Below are positions 8,342-16,902 of a stretch of 64,000 nt of DNA, one piece after another. Made by a program: the position numbers and the translations under genes. Numbering within the stretch: the stretch's first letter is position 1; every line of letters starts with the position of its first letter. The notes below the pieces were generated by a model that was given only the letters and a program-made list of their open reading frames with translations, was not told where the DNA came from and searched no databases. The DNA comes from Actinocorallia sp. API 0066. GTDB taxonomy: Bacteria; Actinomycetota; Actinomycetes; Streptosporangiales; Streptosporangiaceae. Where the stretch lies: assembly GCF_020991275.1 (NCBI RefSeq), contig NZ_JAJLQY010000004.1:489839-553838 (forward strand), in the 5' to 3' direction.

Positions 8342-9088
8342 GTGCGCGCCGGACCCACGGAATCCCTTCACGAACTGGCTCGCTCGGGACGGCTTCCCGA
8401 ACACCAGAAGATGGACCTGCCCACACTCGCGTGGATCGAAGACCATGCGCCGCGCGACAGCGCCGCGCCCCCTCTCCTCGCGGAGCCACCGGCACCGCTT
8501 TTTCCCGACCTGGCGTGGTTCGCCGAACCCCGCCAGGCGGACGGCATACACGGACTCCTGCATGGAGCCCGTGTATGCATGATCGCGGAGCTCTTGGCTG
8601 AGCGATACGGCATGGGCGAGTCACAGACGGCGGCGCTCCGGCTCGCCGCCGCCGTTCATGACTGCCGTCGCGTCAACGATCGAGCCGATCCGGGCCACGG
8701 CGGTCGAGCGGCATCGTGGCTTCTACGCAATCACGAGGAGTTGACCGGCGCGGTCGGCGGGGTCTTGACCGCTGCCGAGATCCGCGCCACGAGCACGGCC
8801 GTCAGGCTGCACGACATCGACTACCCGGCGTTCTCCGCTGAACAGCTACGGGCTTACCGGGCGGCCGAGCAGCTGATCGATGTGCTGAAAGCCGCCGATT
8901 GCCTGGACCGGTACCGGCTGCCCAGTCGCAGATGGTGGCCCGACATGTCCCGACTTCGCGTTGGCGTCCCGGAATGGATGTGCCGGGTCGCGTTCGGCCT
9001 CGTGGTCGCCAGTGAACGGGCGCACCTGGCCGGGGCGTCGCCCGCCGAAGCGATCCACCACGCCCGTCGATCCGTCTTCGACGTCTGA
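8342..9088 (+). CDS. HD-domain protein, putative metal-dependent phosphohydrolase
   Basis: 248 residues with the spaced histidines and aspartates of an HD domain: H in GIHGLLHGARV, the HD doublet in AAAVHDCRR, further H in PGHGGRAAS and LHDIDYP, and a late D in KAADCLDRYRL. HD proteins usually cleave phosphate esters or nucleotides with a divalent metal. The GTG start follows TAGGAGGCC. It lies 27 bases after the first epimerase and 9 bases before the next gene, so it belongs to the operon. In this setting a nucleotide- or sugar-phosphate substrate is plausible, but this is inference. Confidence 0.75.
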   Translation: MRAGPTESLHELARSGRLPEHQKMDLPTLAWIEDHAPRDSAAPPLLAEPPAPLFPDLAWFAEPRQADGIHGLLHGARVCMIAELLAERYGMGESQTAALRLAAAVHDCRRVNDRADPGHGGRAASWLLRNHEELTGAVGGVLTAAEIRATSTAVRLHDIDYPAFSAEQLRAYRAAEQLIDVLKAADCLDRYRLPSRRWWPDMSRLRVGVPEWMCRVAFGLVVASERAHLAGASPAEAIHHARRSVFDV

Positions 9089-9097
9089 GGAGACCGC

Positions 9098-10417
9098 GTG
9101 AACATCGCATGGGAGAACGCGCACACCGGTTACGGCCCCGACGCTGACCGTCCAACGACGCCGGGCCGTCTGGCGGTCAGCGAGGCGCAGTGGCGACGGC
9201 GCCTGGAAGAGACGCCGAACGGGTGGATGCTGCGGGCGGGGTCCCTGTTGGAGGGCATGACCAGCGGCAAGCCGGTCCATGTCATGCACACGACCACGTA
9301 CCTGAAGGAGATTCGTCGGAGCCGCCAGCTGTACCAGGCCGCCGGATGCCTGGTCGGAGCGCTCTACGGAGCGCCTCTCACGCCGGAAGGGAGCGGCCTC
9401 CGACCGCACAACCTGGGCACCTGGCTCCTTGAGTCCAAGCCCTGCACCCACACGCTCGTCTTCGAGATCACGCCGGAACGACCCGTTCCCGCCAAGGGCG
9501 TCAACTACCTCCGTCTCGGCGAGGCACACCTTCAGATATATGAGGCGTACCGGGACTTCTTGACTCCTCCCGAAGACCAGGCATTCAGGCAGGACGCCAT
9601 ACTCCGCGTCAACCAGGCAGCCCCGTTCCTTGATCGAATGATGGCGATGGCCCTGGGGGAACTCCCATGCCCAAGGCACTTCCTCGACGAGCTGGCGCGA
9701 GCCGTACCGGTCGTCCCCTTCCTCGGATATCTCTACTTCGAGGTCGTCGCCGAGTACCTGATGCTGCACTCGACCAGCGCAGCGACGAAGGCATGCGGCG
9801 AGAGCGGGGAGCTGAACAACCGGCTGTACAAGCAACTCGCCTTCTCGGCCGTCGAGTCGATGGGGCACCTGTTCGACCTCGCCCTGTTCAGCCCTGGCCG
9901 GGACCGGCTTCTCGAACTGGTCGCCAGCGTCGAACCGACGCTGGCAAGCCACGTCGTCGCCTACGTCGGTGAACGACTCCCGCATGTGTTCGCCACCGCG
10001 GCGCTCGCGCTGAAGCGGGACGCGGCGTCGGTGACGTTCCGCGGCGCCACCTACGCGAGGCTCGCGCGGGACGCGCCCGGGCTGCTCGGTCAGACGTTGT
10101 TCCGCCTGATGCGGGCGGGTCCCCGCTATCCGCAACTGTTCCCGGTCTTCGAACAGGCGAAGGCGACCGGCGTCTCGGCTTACTGGAACACCGAGGCGAT
10201 ACCCGTCCCGTTCAACGGGGTGATCCCCAAGGGCGAGGTCGGCGTCAACCTCGCCTGGCCGGGCGGTGCGCGGACCTGGATCGCCGAGCGATGCCCCAGC
10301 GGGCTGCTGCGTCCGACCGAAGAACTCGACCTGACCTTCGTCCCCCGGCTGGCCGACCTGCGAGAGACCGCGCTCGGCCGGGCCCGCTTCGCCCTCCCCC
10401 GTCCCGCTGACTACTGA
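9098..10417 (+). CDS. Conserved-looking 439-residue protein of unknown family
   Basis: Soluble protein without signal peptide or membrane helices and with no motif I can assign. An N-terminal region contains KPVHVMHTTTYLKEI and AGCLVGALYGAPL, which faintly recalls nucleotide-binding folds of ADP-ribosyltransferase type, but this likeness is too weak to use. The middle is helical with long Leu/Ala-rich stretches (VVPFLGYLYFEVVAEYLML). The C-terminal part holds a Trp/Pro-rich segment (VNLAWPGGARTW). GTG or ATG ambiguity aside, the GTG at 9098 follows GGAGACC. It sits between the HD protein and the second epimerase and is probably a pathway-specific enzyme. Confidence 0.75.
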   Translation: MNIAWENAHTGYGPDADRPTTPGRLAVSEAQWRRRLEETPNGWMLRAGSLLEGMTSGKPVHVMHTTTYLKEIRRSRQLYQAAGCLVGALYGAPLTPEGSGLRPHNLGTWLLESKPCTHTLVFEITPERPVPAKGVNYLRLGEAHLQIYEAYRDFLTPPEDQAFRQDAILRVNQAAPFLDRMMAMALGELPCPRHFLDELARAVPVVPFLGYLYFEVVAEYLMLHSTSAATKACGESGELNNRLYKQLAFSAVESMGHLFDLALFSPGRDRLLELVASVEPTLASHVVAYVGERLPHVFATAALALKRDAASVTFRGATYARLARDAPGLLGQTLFRLMRAGPRYPQLFPVFEQAKATGVSAYWNTEAIPVPFNGVIPKGEVGVNLAWPGGARTWIAERCPSGLLRPTEELDLTFVPRLADLRETALGRARFALPRPADY

Positions 10418-10429
10418 AGGAGAGTTTCC

Positions 10430-11500
10430 ATGCACGTCGTGCTTCTCGGCGGCGCCGGATACATCGGCACCGTCGCCGCCCCCCGTCTCGTCAGCTTGGG
10501 CATGCAGGTGACCGTGGTCGATGGGCTGGTCTACCGGCGCGCCGAAGATCCCCGCTGCCTCCTCCCGTCCGCCTGTCGCTTCATTCACGCCGACCTCCGC
10601 GACCCCGACGTACTCAGCGAGGCGCTCGCCGGGGCGGACGCGGTGGTCCACATGGGCGGACTCGTCGGAGAGCCGGCCTGTGCCGTGGACGAACGCCTGT
10701 CGGTCGAACTGAACTTCAGCTCACCGGTCATGGCGGCGCACACGGCCCTGGCCTGCGGGGTCCCGCACTATGTCCTGTTCTCCTCATGCAGTGTCTACGG
10801 GCGGCACGAGGAGACGGTCACCGAGGACACCGAGCCCCGCCCGCTCGGCGTCTACGCCCGCACGAAGGCCCTCGCCGAGCGGCACGTCACGCACGTCCTG
10901 CGCGACCAGGCGGACGTGACCACGTTGCGGCTGGCGACCGTCCACGGCGCGTCCCCGAGGCAGCGCCTGGACTCGGTCGTCAACCGCATGGCCGCACAGG
11001 CGGCGGCGAGGGGCCGCGTCCCCCTCAACGGCGGCTCCCAGCGCCGCCCACTCGTCCACGTCGCCGATGTGGCCGCCGTGCTGGCCGCTGTCCTGGAACG
11101 CCCGGCAGGACGCCGGACGCTGAACGTCGGGTCGGACCGGGAGAACCACACGATCAGACGGATAGCCGAGACCGTCGCCGAACTCGTGCCCGGCACGGTG
11201 ATCGACGTTGGTCCCGAGCGCGACGAGGCAGACGCTCGGGACTACCGCACGAGCTTCGCCCGGCTCGGGGCGTTCGCACCGGACACATGCACGACTCCCC
11301 TCACGACGGGCGTGTCCGAGATCGCCGAAGCCCTGGCCACCCGGCAGATCACCGACCCCGATCACCCCGAGTACGACAACCTCAAGGGCCTCAGGCTCCG
11401 CCACGCGACCGGCCGACTCCGCGCGCTCAAGTCGCCCGAGCTGAACCGGCTGCACGACCTCTACGCCCGCGCGACCGTGGACGGCGACCGTGGCCGTTGA
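10430..11500 (+). CDS. NAD-dependent epimerase/dehydratase (extended SDR) 2
   Basis: 356 residues. LLGGAGYIGT at the N terminus is the Rossmann loop, LFSSCSVYG carries the catalytic Ser, and YARTK the Tyr-Lys pair. A late NVGSDRENHTIRRIAE segment is typical of sugar-nucleotide enzymes. A ribosome site (AAGGAGAG) lies 6 bases before the ATG. The 3' end overlaps the aminotransferase gene by 11 bases. An oxidising/dehydrating SDR directly before a DegT aminotransferase is the usual order for making a keto-sugar and then aminating it. Confidence 0.88.
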   Translation: MHVVLLGGAGYIGTVAAPRLVSLGMQVTVVDGLVYRRAEDPRCLLPSACRFIHADLRDPDVLSEALAGADAVVHMGGLVGEPACAVDERLSVELNFSSPVMAAHTALACGVPHYVLFSSCSVYGRHEETVTEDTEPRPLGVYARTKALAERHVTHVLRDQADVTTLRLATVHGASPRQRLDSVVNRMAAQAAARGRVPLNGGSQRRPLVHVADVAAVLAAVLERPAGRRTLNVGSDRENHTIRRIAETVAELVPGTVIDVGPERDEADARDYRTSFARLGAFAPDTCTTPLTTGVSEIAEALATRQITDPDHPEYDNLKGLRLRHATGRLRALKSPELNRLHDLYARATVDGDRGR

Positions 11501-12659
11501 CCCATCGCCGATCCCGGAGATCCCGTGGAACCGGCCGTCATTGGGCGACGACGAGATCACCGAGGTGGTAGACACCCTCCGGTCCGGGTGGCTGACCCAC
11601 GGCCCCAAGGCCGCCGCCTTCGAGGACGCCGTCAGGACCGACCTCGGTGCCGAGGACGCCTTCGCGGTGACCTCCTGCACCGCGGCCCTCCATCTCGCCC
11701 TGCTCGCCGCGGGAGTCGGCCCGGGCGACGAGGTGATCACTCCGAGTCTGACCTTCTGCGCTGCGGCGAACGCCATCCGCCAGGTGGGCGCGCGTCCCGT
11801 CTTCGTCGATGTCGAGCCGACGACGCACAACCTCTCGCCCGAACTGACCGAGAAGGCCGTCACGGCGAGGACGAAGGCCGTCATCGTGATGCACTACGGC
11901 GGACACCCGTGCGATCTCCGGCGCTTCCGGACCCTCGCCGACGATCGGGGACTTCTCCTTGTCGAGGATGCGGCCCATGCGTTGCTCGCCCGGAGAGACG
12001 GTTTGCGCGCCGGGAGCGTCGGCGATCTCAGCACCTTCAGCTTCTACGCCAACAAGGTCATCACCACCGGTGAAGGCGGCATGCTCGTCGGGCGCGCGGA
12101 TCTGGTCCGCAAAGCTCGATTGCTCGGACGGCACGGCATCGACTCGTCCGTCTGGCAGCGGCACACCGAGCGCCGTACCGCCGACTACGACGTCGCCGTA
12201 CCGGGCCTCAAGTACGTGATGTCCGACCTCGCCGGGGCGGTCGGCCTGCGGCAGTGGCACAGGCTCGCCGACTTCACCGCCCGGCGTGCCGAGATCGCAG
12301 ACATCTACAGCAGGGCCCTCCGGGCGTTGCCGGGGCTTTCGACCCCGAAGGTGCTGCCGGACACCGAGCCAGGGTGGTTCCTCTATTCGATCTTCATTGA
12401 CGCCGGGTACGCCCCGGTGGACCGGGACGAGGTCGCGTACCGGCTCCGCACCGAGCACTGCATCTCCACGAGCAGGCACTTCCGGCCCGTCCACACGCTG
12501 CGGGCATTCGCGGACGAGGACAACCCGCGCCTTCCGGTCACCGAGGTCGTAGCGGCTAGGCAGTTGTCCCTGCCGTGCTACCCGGCGATGACAGACGACC
12601 AAGTCCAGCGCGTCATCGACGCATTGCGCGTGATCTGGGGAAACAGGATGGTGCCGTGA
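11490..12659 (+). CDS. DegT/DnrJ/EryC1/StrS aminotransferase
   Basis: 389-residue PLP enzyme of fold type I that transfers an amino group to a keto sugar nucleotide. Landmarks: the substrate-entry motif IPWNRPSLGDDEI, FAVTSCTAALHLAL around the phosphate-binding region, LVEDAAHA with the PLP-pyridine Asp, and SFYANKVITTGEGG with the Schiff-base Lys. The C-terminal HFRPVHT region matches sugar aminotransferases. The GTG start lies inside the end of the second epimerase, so the two are coupled. Together they should produce an amino-deoxy sugar nucleotide. Confidence 0.92.
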   Translation: MAVDPSPIPEIPWNRPSLGDDEITEVVDTLRSGWLTHGPKAAAFEDAVRTDLGAEDAFAVTSCTAALHLALLAAGVGPGDEVITPSLTFCAAANAIRQVGARPVFVDVEPTTHNLSPELTEKAVTARTKAVIVMHYGGHPCDLRRFRTLADDRGLLLVEDAAHALLARRDGLRAGSVGDLSTFSFYANKVITTGEGGMLVGRADLVRKARLLGRHGIDSSVWQRHTERRTADYDVAVPGLKYVMSDLAGAVGLRQWHRLADFTARRAEIADIYSRALRALPGLSTPKVLPDTEPGWFLYSIFIDAGYAPVDRDEVAYRLRTEHCISTSRHFRPVHTLRAFADEDNPRLPVTEVVAARQLSLPCYPAMTDDQVQRVIDALRVIWGNRMVP

Positions 12660-12763
12660 GTGGCATTGGCTAAGCTGGCTCATCCAGAAGATGAATCCCG
12701 GGCGGCTGGCGGGTGGCCGCCGAGTGGACGATCTTCGAGCGGTGAGCGACCAGAGGCGATTCC

Positions 12764-13642
12764 TTGAGCGAGCGAAGCGTGCGGCCGAGTGTCGGGGCGG
12801 TCGTGCTGACGATGAACGACCGGGTCGAGGAGTTCCCCGCAGCCATGCGCTCGCTTCTTGGGCAGGAAGGCGTGGAACTGGACGTGGTCGTCGTAGGCAA
12901 CGGATGTGTTCCCGCGCTGGTGCCGGACGGCGTCCGTACCGTCGAGCTCGCCGAGAACGTCGGCATCCCCGAGGGGCGAAACGTCGGGGCCTCGAACGTC
13001 AAGGGAGACTATCTGTTCTTCTTCGACAACGACGCCGTCCTACCGACGACGGACGTCCTGGCTCGGCTCGTCGCCCAGTTCGCCGCCGAGCCGAGCCTGG
13101 CTTACGTCCAGCCGCGCATCCGTGACCCCCGCTCCGGCGTGACGCTGCGCCGCTGGGTCCCCCGCCTGCGCGCGTCCGACCCCGATCGCGGTGGCACCGT
13201 GACCGTCATGGCCGAAGGGGTCGTCATGGTCCGCCGTGACGCCTTCGACCAGGTCGGCGGCTGGCCCGGTGACTTCTTCCTCTTCCACGAAGGCGTTGAC
13301 CTCGCCTGGCGCCTCTGGGACAACGGCCGCACCGGCGCGTACGCCCCCCGGATCGTCGTCCACCATCCGGCCACCGACCCCGCCCGCCACACCCTCTTCT
13401 ACCGCCTCAACGCCCGCAACCGCGTCTGGCTGGCCCGTCGCAACCTCCCCGCTCTCCTCATCCCGCTCAACCTCGCCACCTGGATCGTCCTCACCCTCAC
13501 CCGCTTCCGCGACCCCAGCGCCCTACGCGCTTCTCTCACCGGCTTCACCGAGGGACTCAGGACTTTCCCAGGGCCCCGAACCCCGATGCGCTGGACCACC
13601 GTCCGCAAACTCACCCGCGCAGGCCGCCCACCCATCTTCTGA
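12764..13642 (+). CDS. Family 2 glycosyltransferase
   Basis: About 292 residues with the GT-A fold: VGAVVLTMNDR (nucleotide-binding strand), ENVGIPEGRNVGA, and FFFDNDAVL, the DXD-type metal motif. The GFNP-like acceptor region is represented by VGGWPGDFFLFHEGVDLAWRL, as in rhamnosyl-type GT2 enzymes. A hydrophobic stretch (LPALLIPLNLATWIVLTLT) near the end may sit on the membrane. The start is TTG at 12764 or GTG at 12779. It follows the aminotransferase after about 100 bases and probably transfers the sugar made by the operon. Confidence 0.88.
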   Translation: MSERSVRPSVGAVVLTMNDRVEEFPAAMRSLLGQEGVELDVVVVGNGCVPALVPDGVRTVELAENVGIPEGRNVGASNVKGDYLFFFDNDAVLPTTDVLARLVAQFAAEPSLAYVQPRIRDPRSGVTLRRWVPRLRASDPDRGGTVTVMAEGVVMVRRDAFDQVGGWPGDFFLFHEGVDLAWRLWDNGRTGAYAPRIVVHHPATDPARHTLFYRLNARNRVWLARRNLPALLIPLNLATWIVLTLTRFRDPSALRASLTGFTEGLRTFPGPRTPMRWTTVRKLTRAGRPPIF

Positions 13643-13680
13643 ACCCCCGATGTCCGGGCTTCTGGTCTGGGTCTTCCTGG

Positions 13681-13713
13681 AAAAGGGAGAGGCCCGGCTG
13701 GGGGCCGGACCTC
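13681..13713 (-). terminator. Hairpin terminator after inhA
   Basis: On the minus strand GAGGTCCGGC and GCCGGGCCTC pair with one mismatch around a short C-rich loop, followed by CTCCCTTTT. It lies just downstream of the inhA stop and between two convergent genes, so it can end the mabA-inhA transcript. Confidence 0.55.
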
Positions 13714-13728
13714 GGGAGGGGGTGGGGG

Positions 13729-14517
13729 TCAGTCGAACTGGCCGCCCATGGCGTGGACGCCGCCGTCGACGTGGATGATCTCGGCGGTGGTGGCGGGGAA
13801 CCAGTCGGAGAGGAGGGCGACGGTGGCCTTGGCCGTGGGGACGACGTCGGTGATGTCCCAGCCGAGGGGGGCGGACTTGGACCAGCCCTCGGTGATGCCC
13901 TCGAAGCCCGGGATGGACTTGGCGGCCATCGTGCGGATCGGGCCGGCGGCGACGAGGTTGAAGCGGACGCCGTCCTTGCCGAGATAGCGGGCCAGGTAGC
14001 GGTTGGCGGACTCCAGCCCGGCCTTCGCGACGCCCATCCAGTCGTAGACCGGCCAGGCGGCCTGCGCGTCGAACGTCATGCCGACAACGGAGCCGCCGCC
14101 CTTCATCAACGGAAGGCACGCCATCGCGAGCGACTTGTAGGAGAACGCCGAGATCTGGACGGCCGTGGCGACGTCCTCCCACTTGGTGTTGAGGAAGTTG
14201 CCGCCGAGCGCGTCCTGGGGGGCGAAGCCGATGGAGTGGACGACGCCGTCGATCCTGTCCCAGCCGTGCGCCTCCACGCTCGACACGAGCCCGTCGAGGT
14301 GCTCGGGGTTGGTGACGTCCAACTCGATGACGGGCGGCGGGTTGTCCGGCCCGGTGGGCAGCTTCTTGGCGATCCGCGCGGTGAGCGTCGGCCGGGGGAA
14401 CGCGGTGAGGATGATGTTGGCACCCTCCTCCTGCGCGAGCCGCGCGACGTGGAACGCGATCGAGGCGTCGGTGAGGACGCCCGTCACCAGGATGTTCTTG
14501 CCTTCGAGGATGCCCAT
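13729..14517 (-). CDS. inhA: Enoyl-[acyl-carrier-protein] reductase (InhA/FabI type)
   Basis: 262-residue NADH-dependent enzyme for the last step of each fatty acid elongation round. Features: LVTGVLTDASIAFHVA (the SDR variant loop of FabI/InhA), HSIGFAP, FDAQAAWPVYDWMGVAKAGLE with the catalytic Tyr and Lys, and LVAAGPIRTMAAKSIPG. These segments are very close to mycobacterial InhA. It follows mabA with a single base between stop and start, the standard mabA-inhA operon of actinobacteria. It is the target of isoniazid-type inhibitors in mycobacteria. Confidence 0.95.
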   Translation of the reverse strand: MGILEGKNILVTGVLTDASIAFHVARLAQEEGANIILTAFPRPTLTARIAKKLPTGPDNPPPVIELDVTNPEHLDGLVSSVEAHGWDRIDGVVHSIGFAPQDALGGNFLNTKWEDVATAVQISAFSYKSLAMACLPLMKGGGSVVGMTFDAQAAWPVYDWMGVAKAGLESANRYLARYLGKDGVRFNLVAAGPIRTMAAKSIPGFEGITEGWSKSAPLGWDITDVVPTAKATVALLSDWFPATTAEIIHVDGGVHAMGGQFD

Positions 14518-14518
14518 G

Positions 14519-15223
14519 TCAGTGCCCCATTCCGAGTCCGCCGTCGACCGGGATCACGGCCCCGGTGATGTAGGAGCCGCCGTCGCCCGCGAGGAACGCG
14601 ACGACCTTCGCGATCTCCTCCGGCTCGGCCTGCCGCTTCAGCGGGATGTTCTCTTTGATCGTCTTCTGGAGCTTCTCGGGCAGGTCGGCGGTCATGTCGG
14701 TGTTGACGAAGCCCGGCGCGACGACGTTCGCGGTGATGCCGCGCGAACCCAGCTCACGGGCCATGGACCGGGCCATGCCGACCATGCCCGCCTTGGACGC
14801 CGCGTAGTTGACCTGCCCGCCGGAGCCCGCGAGGCCCACCACGGAGGAGATGAAGATGACGCGGCCCCTGCGCAGCTTCATCATGCCCTTCACGGCGCGC
14901 TTGGCGACGCGGAAGGAGCCGGTGAGGTTGGTGTCGAGGACCTTGCTGAAGGAGTCCTCGCTCATGAGCGCCATGAGGTTGTCGTCGGTGACGCCCGCGT
15001 TGGCGACGACGACCTCGACGGGCCCCTGTTCGGCCTCGATCTTGCCGAAGGCGGCGTCGACGTCCGTCCAGCTCGTCACGTCGCACTTGACGCCGAACAG
15101 GCCCTCGGGCGGCTGGCCCGACCGGTAGGTGACGGCGACGGCGTCGCCCGCGGCCTGCAACTCCCGGGCGATCGCGAGCCCGATGCCCCGGTTGCCGCCG
15201 GTCACCAGCACTGAGCGCGTCAT
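14519..15223 (-). CDS. fabG: 3-oxoacyl-ACP reductase
   Basis: 234-residue SDR that reduces 3-ketoacyl-ACP with NADPH. It shows VTGGNRGIG (cofactor loop), VVANAGVTDD, ISSVVGLAGSGGQVNYAASK with Ser-Tyr-Lys, and APGFVNTDMTADLPE. The wording of these segments matches MabA (FabG1) of mycobacteria, and the inhA gene follows by one base. The upstream 176 bases form a divergent promoter region with tldD. A ribosome site (GGAGGTTTC) lies before the ATG. Confidence 0.94.
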   Translation of the reverse strand: MTRSVLVTGGNRGIGLAIARELQAAGDAVAVTYRSGQPPEGLFGVKCDVTSWTDVDAAFGKIEAEQGPVEVVVANAGVTDDNLMALMSEDSFSKVLDTNLTGSFRVAKRAVKGMMKLRRGRVIFISSVVGLAGSGGQVNYAASKAGMVGMARSMARELGSRGITANVVAPGFVNTDMTADLPEKLQKTIKENIPLKRQAEPEEIAKVVAFLAGDGGSYITGAVIPVDGGLGMGH

Positions 15224-15399
15224 GCGCGAAACCTCCGTTGGGTAGCGAACGTCACATCGCCGCCGACACTACCGGTCCGGGTCGGCCCGCAGAGATGCCG
15301 ACGACGACAAGATCCGACCCCCCGGTTTGTCCTTCCCGCGCAACGGGTGGCGCGGCCGACACGCATGCCGGAACCGTCCGCAGTCGTTAGGTTCGGGGG

Positions 15400-16902
15400 G
15401 TGCATGAAATCGATCCGGCTTTCACCGCCCTTCCGTTGCGGCGCCTGGCCGACGCCGCGCTGACCCGGGCCCGCGAGCTCGGGGCCACCCACGCCGACTT
15501 CCGGCTCGAACGGATCCGCAGCCAGACGCTGCGGCTGAAGGACGCGGTCCTGGAGACGGCGTTGGACGCCGACGACATCGGGCTGTCCGTGCGGGTCGTC
15601 AAGGACGGCACCTGGGGGTTCGCCTCGGGGATCGACCTGACGCCCGAGGCCGCCGTCGCGGTCGCCGAGCAGGCCGTCGCGGTCGCGAAGGTCGCCGCGG
15701 CGATCAACCGGGAGCCCGTGGAACTGGCCGCCGAGCCCGCTCACGGCGAGCGGCTGTGGGTCTCGGCCTACGACGTCGATCCGTTCACCGTGCCTACGGG
15801 CGAGAAGGCCGAGCTGCTGGCCGGGTGGTCGCGCGGCCTGCTGGAGGCGGGCGTCGACCATGTGGACGCGGCGCTGCTCCAGGTGAAGGAGAACAAGTTC
15901 TTCGCGTCGCTGGACGGCACCGTCACGACCCAGCAGCGGGTCAGGATCCATCCGCAGTTCACCGCCGTGAAGATCGCCGACGGGGCGTTCGACACGATGC
16001 GGACGCTGGCGCCGCCCGTCGGCCGTGGCTGGGAGTACCTGACGGGCAAGGGCTGGGACTTCCCGGCGGAGCTGGCGACGATCCCGGAGCTGCTGGCCGA
16101 GAAGCTCGCCGCGCCGTCGGTCGAGGCCGGGACGTTCGACGTGGTGGTGGACCCGTCGAACCTGTGGCTGACGATCCACGAGTCGATCGGCCACGCCACC
16201 GAGCTGGACCGCGCGCTGGGCTACGAGGCGGCTTACGCGGGGACGTCGTTCGCGACGCCCGATCTGCTGAACGACCTCCAGTACGGGTCGCCCGTCATGA
16301 ACGTCACCGGCGACCGTACGGCCGAGCACGGCCTCGCGACGATCGGTTACGACGACGAGGGCGTGGCCACCCAGCGCTGGGACATCATCACCGGAGGCGT
16401 GTTCACCGGCTACCAGACCGACAGGCGGATCGCCCGCCTCACCGGGCAGGACCGCAGCAACGGGTGCGCGTTCGCCGACTCGCCGGGCAACACCCCGATC
16501 CAGCGGATGGCTAACGTGTCGCTGGCCGCCGACCAGGCCGCCGACGCGCCTTCGACGGACGACCTGATCTCCCGCGTGGAGGACGGCATCTACATCGTCG
16601 GCGACAAGTCGTGGTCGATCGACATGCAGCGGTACAACTTCCAGTTCACCGGGCAACGGTTCTACAAGATCAGGAACGGGCGGCTCGCCGGGCAGCTCAG
16701 GGACGTCGCCTACCAGGCGACCACGACGGACTTCTGGAACTCCATGGAGGCCGTCGGCGGCGCCCGGACGTACGTGCTGGGCGGCGCGTTCAACTGCGGC
16801 AAGGGCCAGCCGGGGCAGGTCGCCCCGGTCAGCCACGGCTGCCCCTCCGCCCTGTTCCGGGGCGTCAACATCCTCAACGCGGTGAAGGAGGCTGGCAAGT
16901 GA
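15400..16902 (+). CDS. tldD: TldD family metalloprotease subunit
   Basis: 500 residues. The zinc-binding helix HESIGH (260-265) and the downstream GYDDEGVATQ and YQTDRR segments match TldD, the catalytic half of the TldD/TldE heterodimer. That protease processes modified peptides and degrades unfolded peptides. The GTG start has no clear ribosome site and may be near a leaderless 5' end. Its stop overlaps the tldE start in GTGA, so the subunits are produced together. Confidence 0.92.
   Translation: MHEIDPAFTALPLRRLADAALTRARELGATHADFRLERIRSQTLRLKDAVLETALDADDIGLSVRVVKDGTWGFASGIDLTPEAAVAVAEQAVAVAKVAAAINREPVELAAEPAHGERLWVSAYDVDPFTVPTGEKAELLAGWSRGLLEAGVDHVDAALLQVKENKFFASLDGTVTTQQRVRIHPQFTAVKIADGAFDTMRTLAPPVGRGWEYLTGKGWDFPAELATIPELLAEKLAAPSVEAGTFDVVVDPSNLWLTIHESIGHATELDRALGYEAAYAGTSFATPDLLNDLQYGSPVMNVTGDRTAEHGLATIGYDDEGVATQRWDIITGGVFTGYQTDRRIARLTGQDRSNGCAFADSPGNTPIQRMANVSLAADQAADAPSTDDLISRVEDGIYIVGDKSWSIDMQRYNFQFTGQRFYKIRNGRLAGQLRDVAYQATTTDFWNSMEAVGGARTYVLGGAFNCGKGQPGQVAPVSHGCPSALFRGVNILNAVKEAGK

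Noticed and set aside
9098..10417. ADP-ribosyltransferase identity for the 439-residue protein
   Set aside because: Only a faint H-T-T...Y similarity near the N terminus; no catalytic Glu pattern could be placed.
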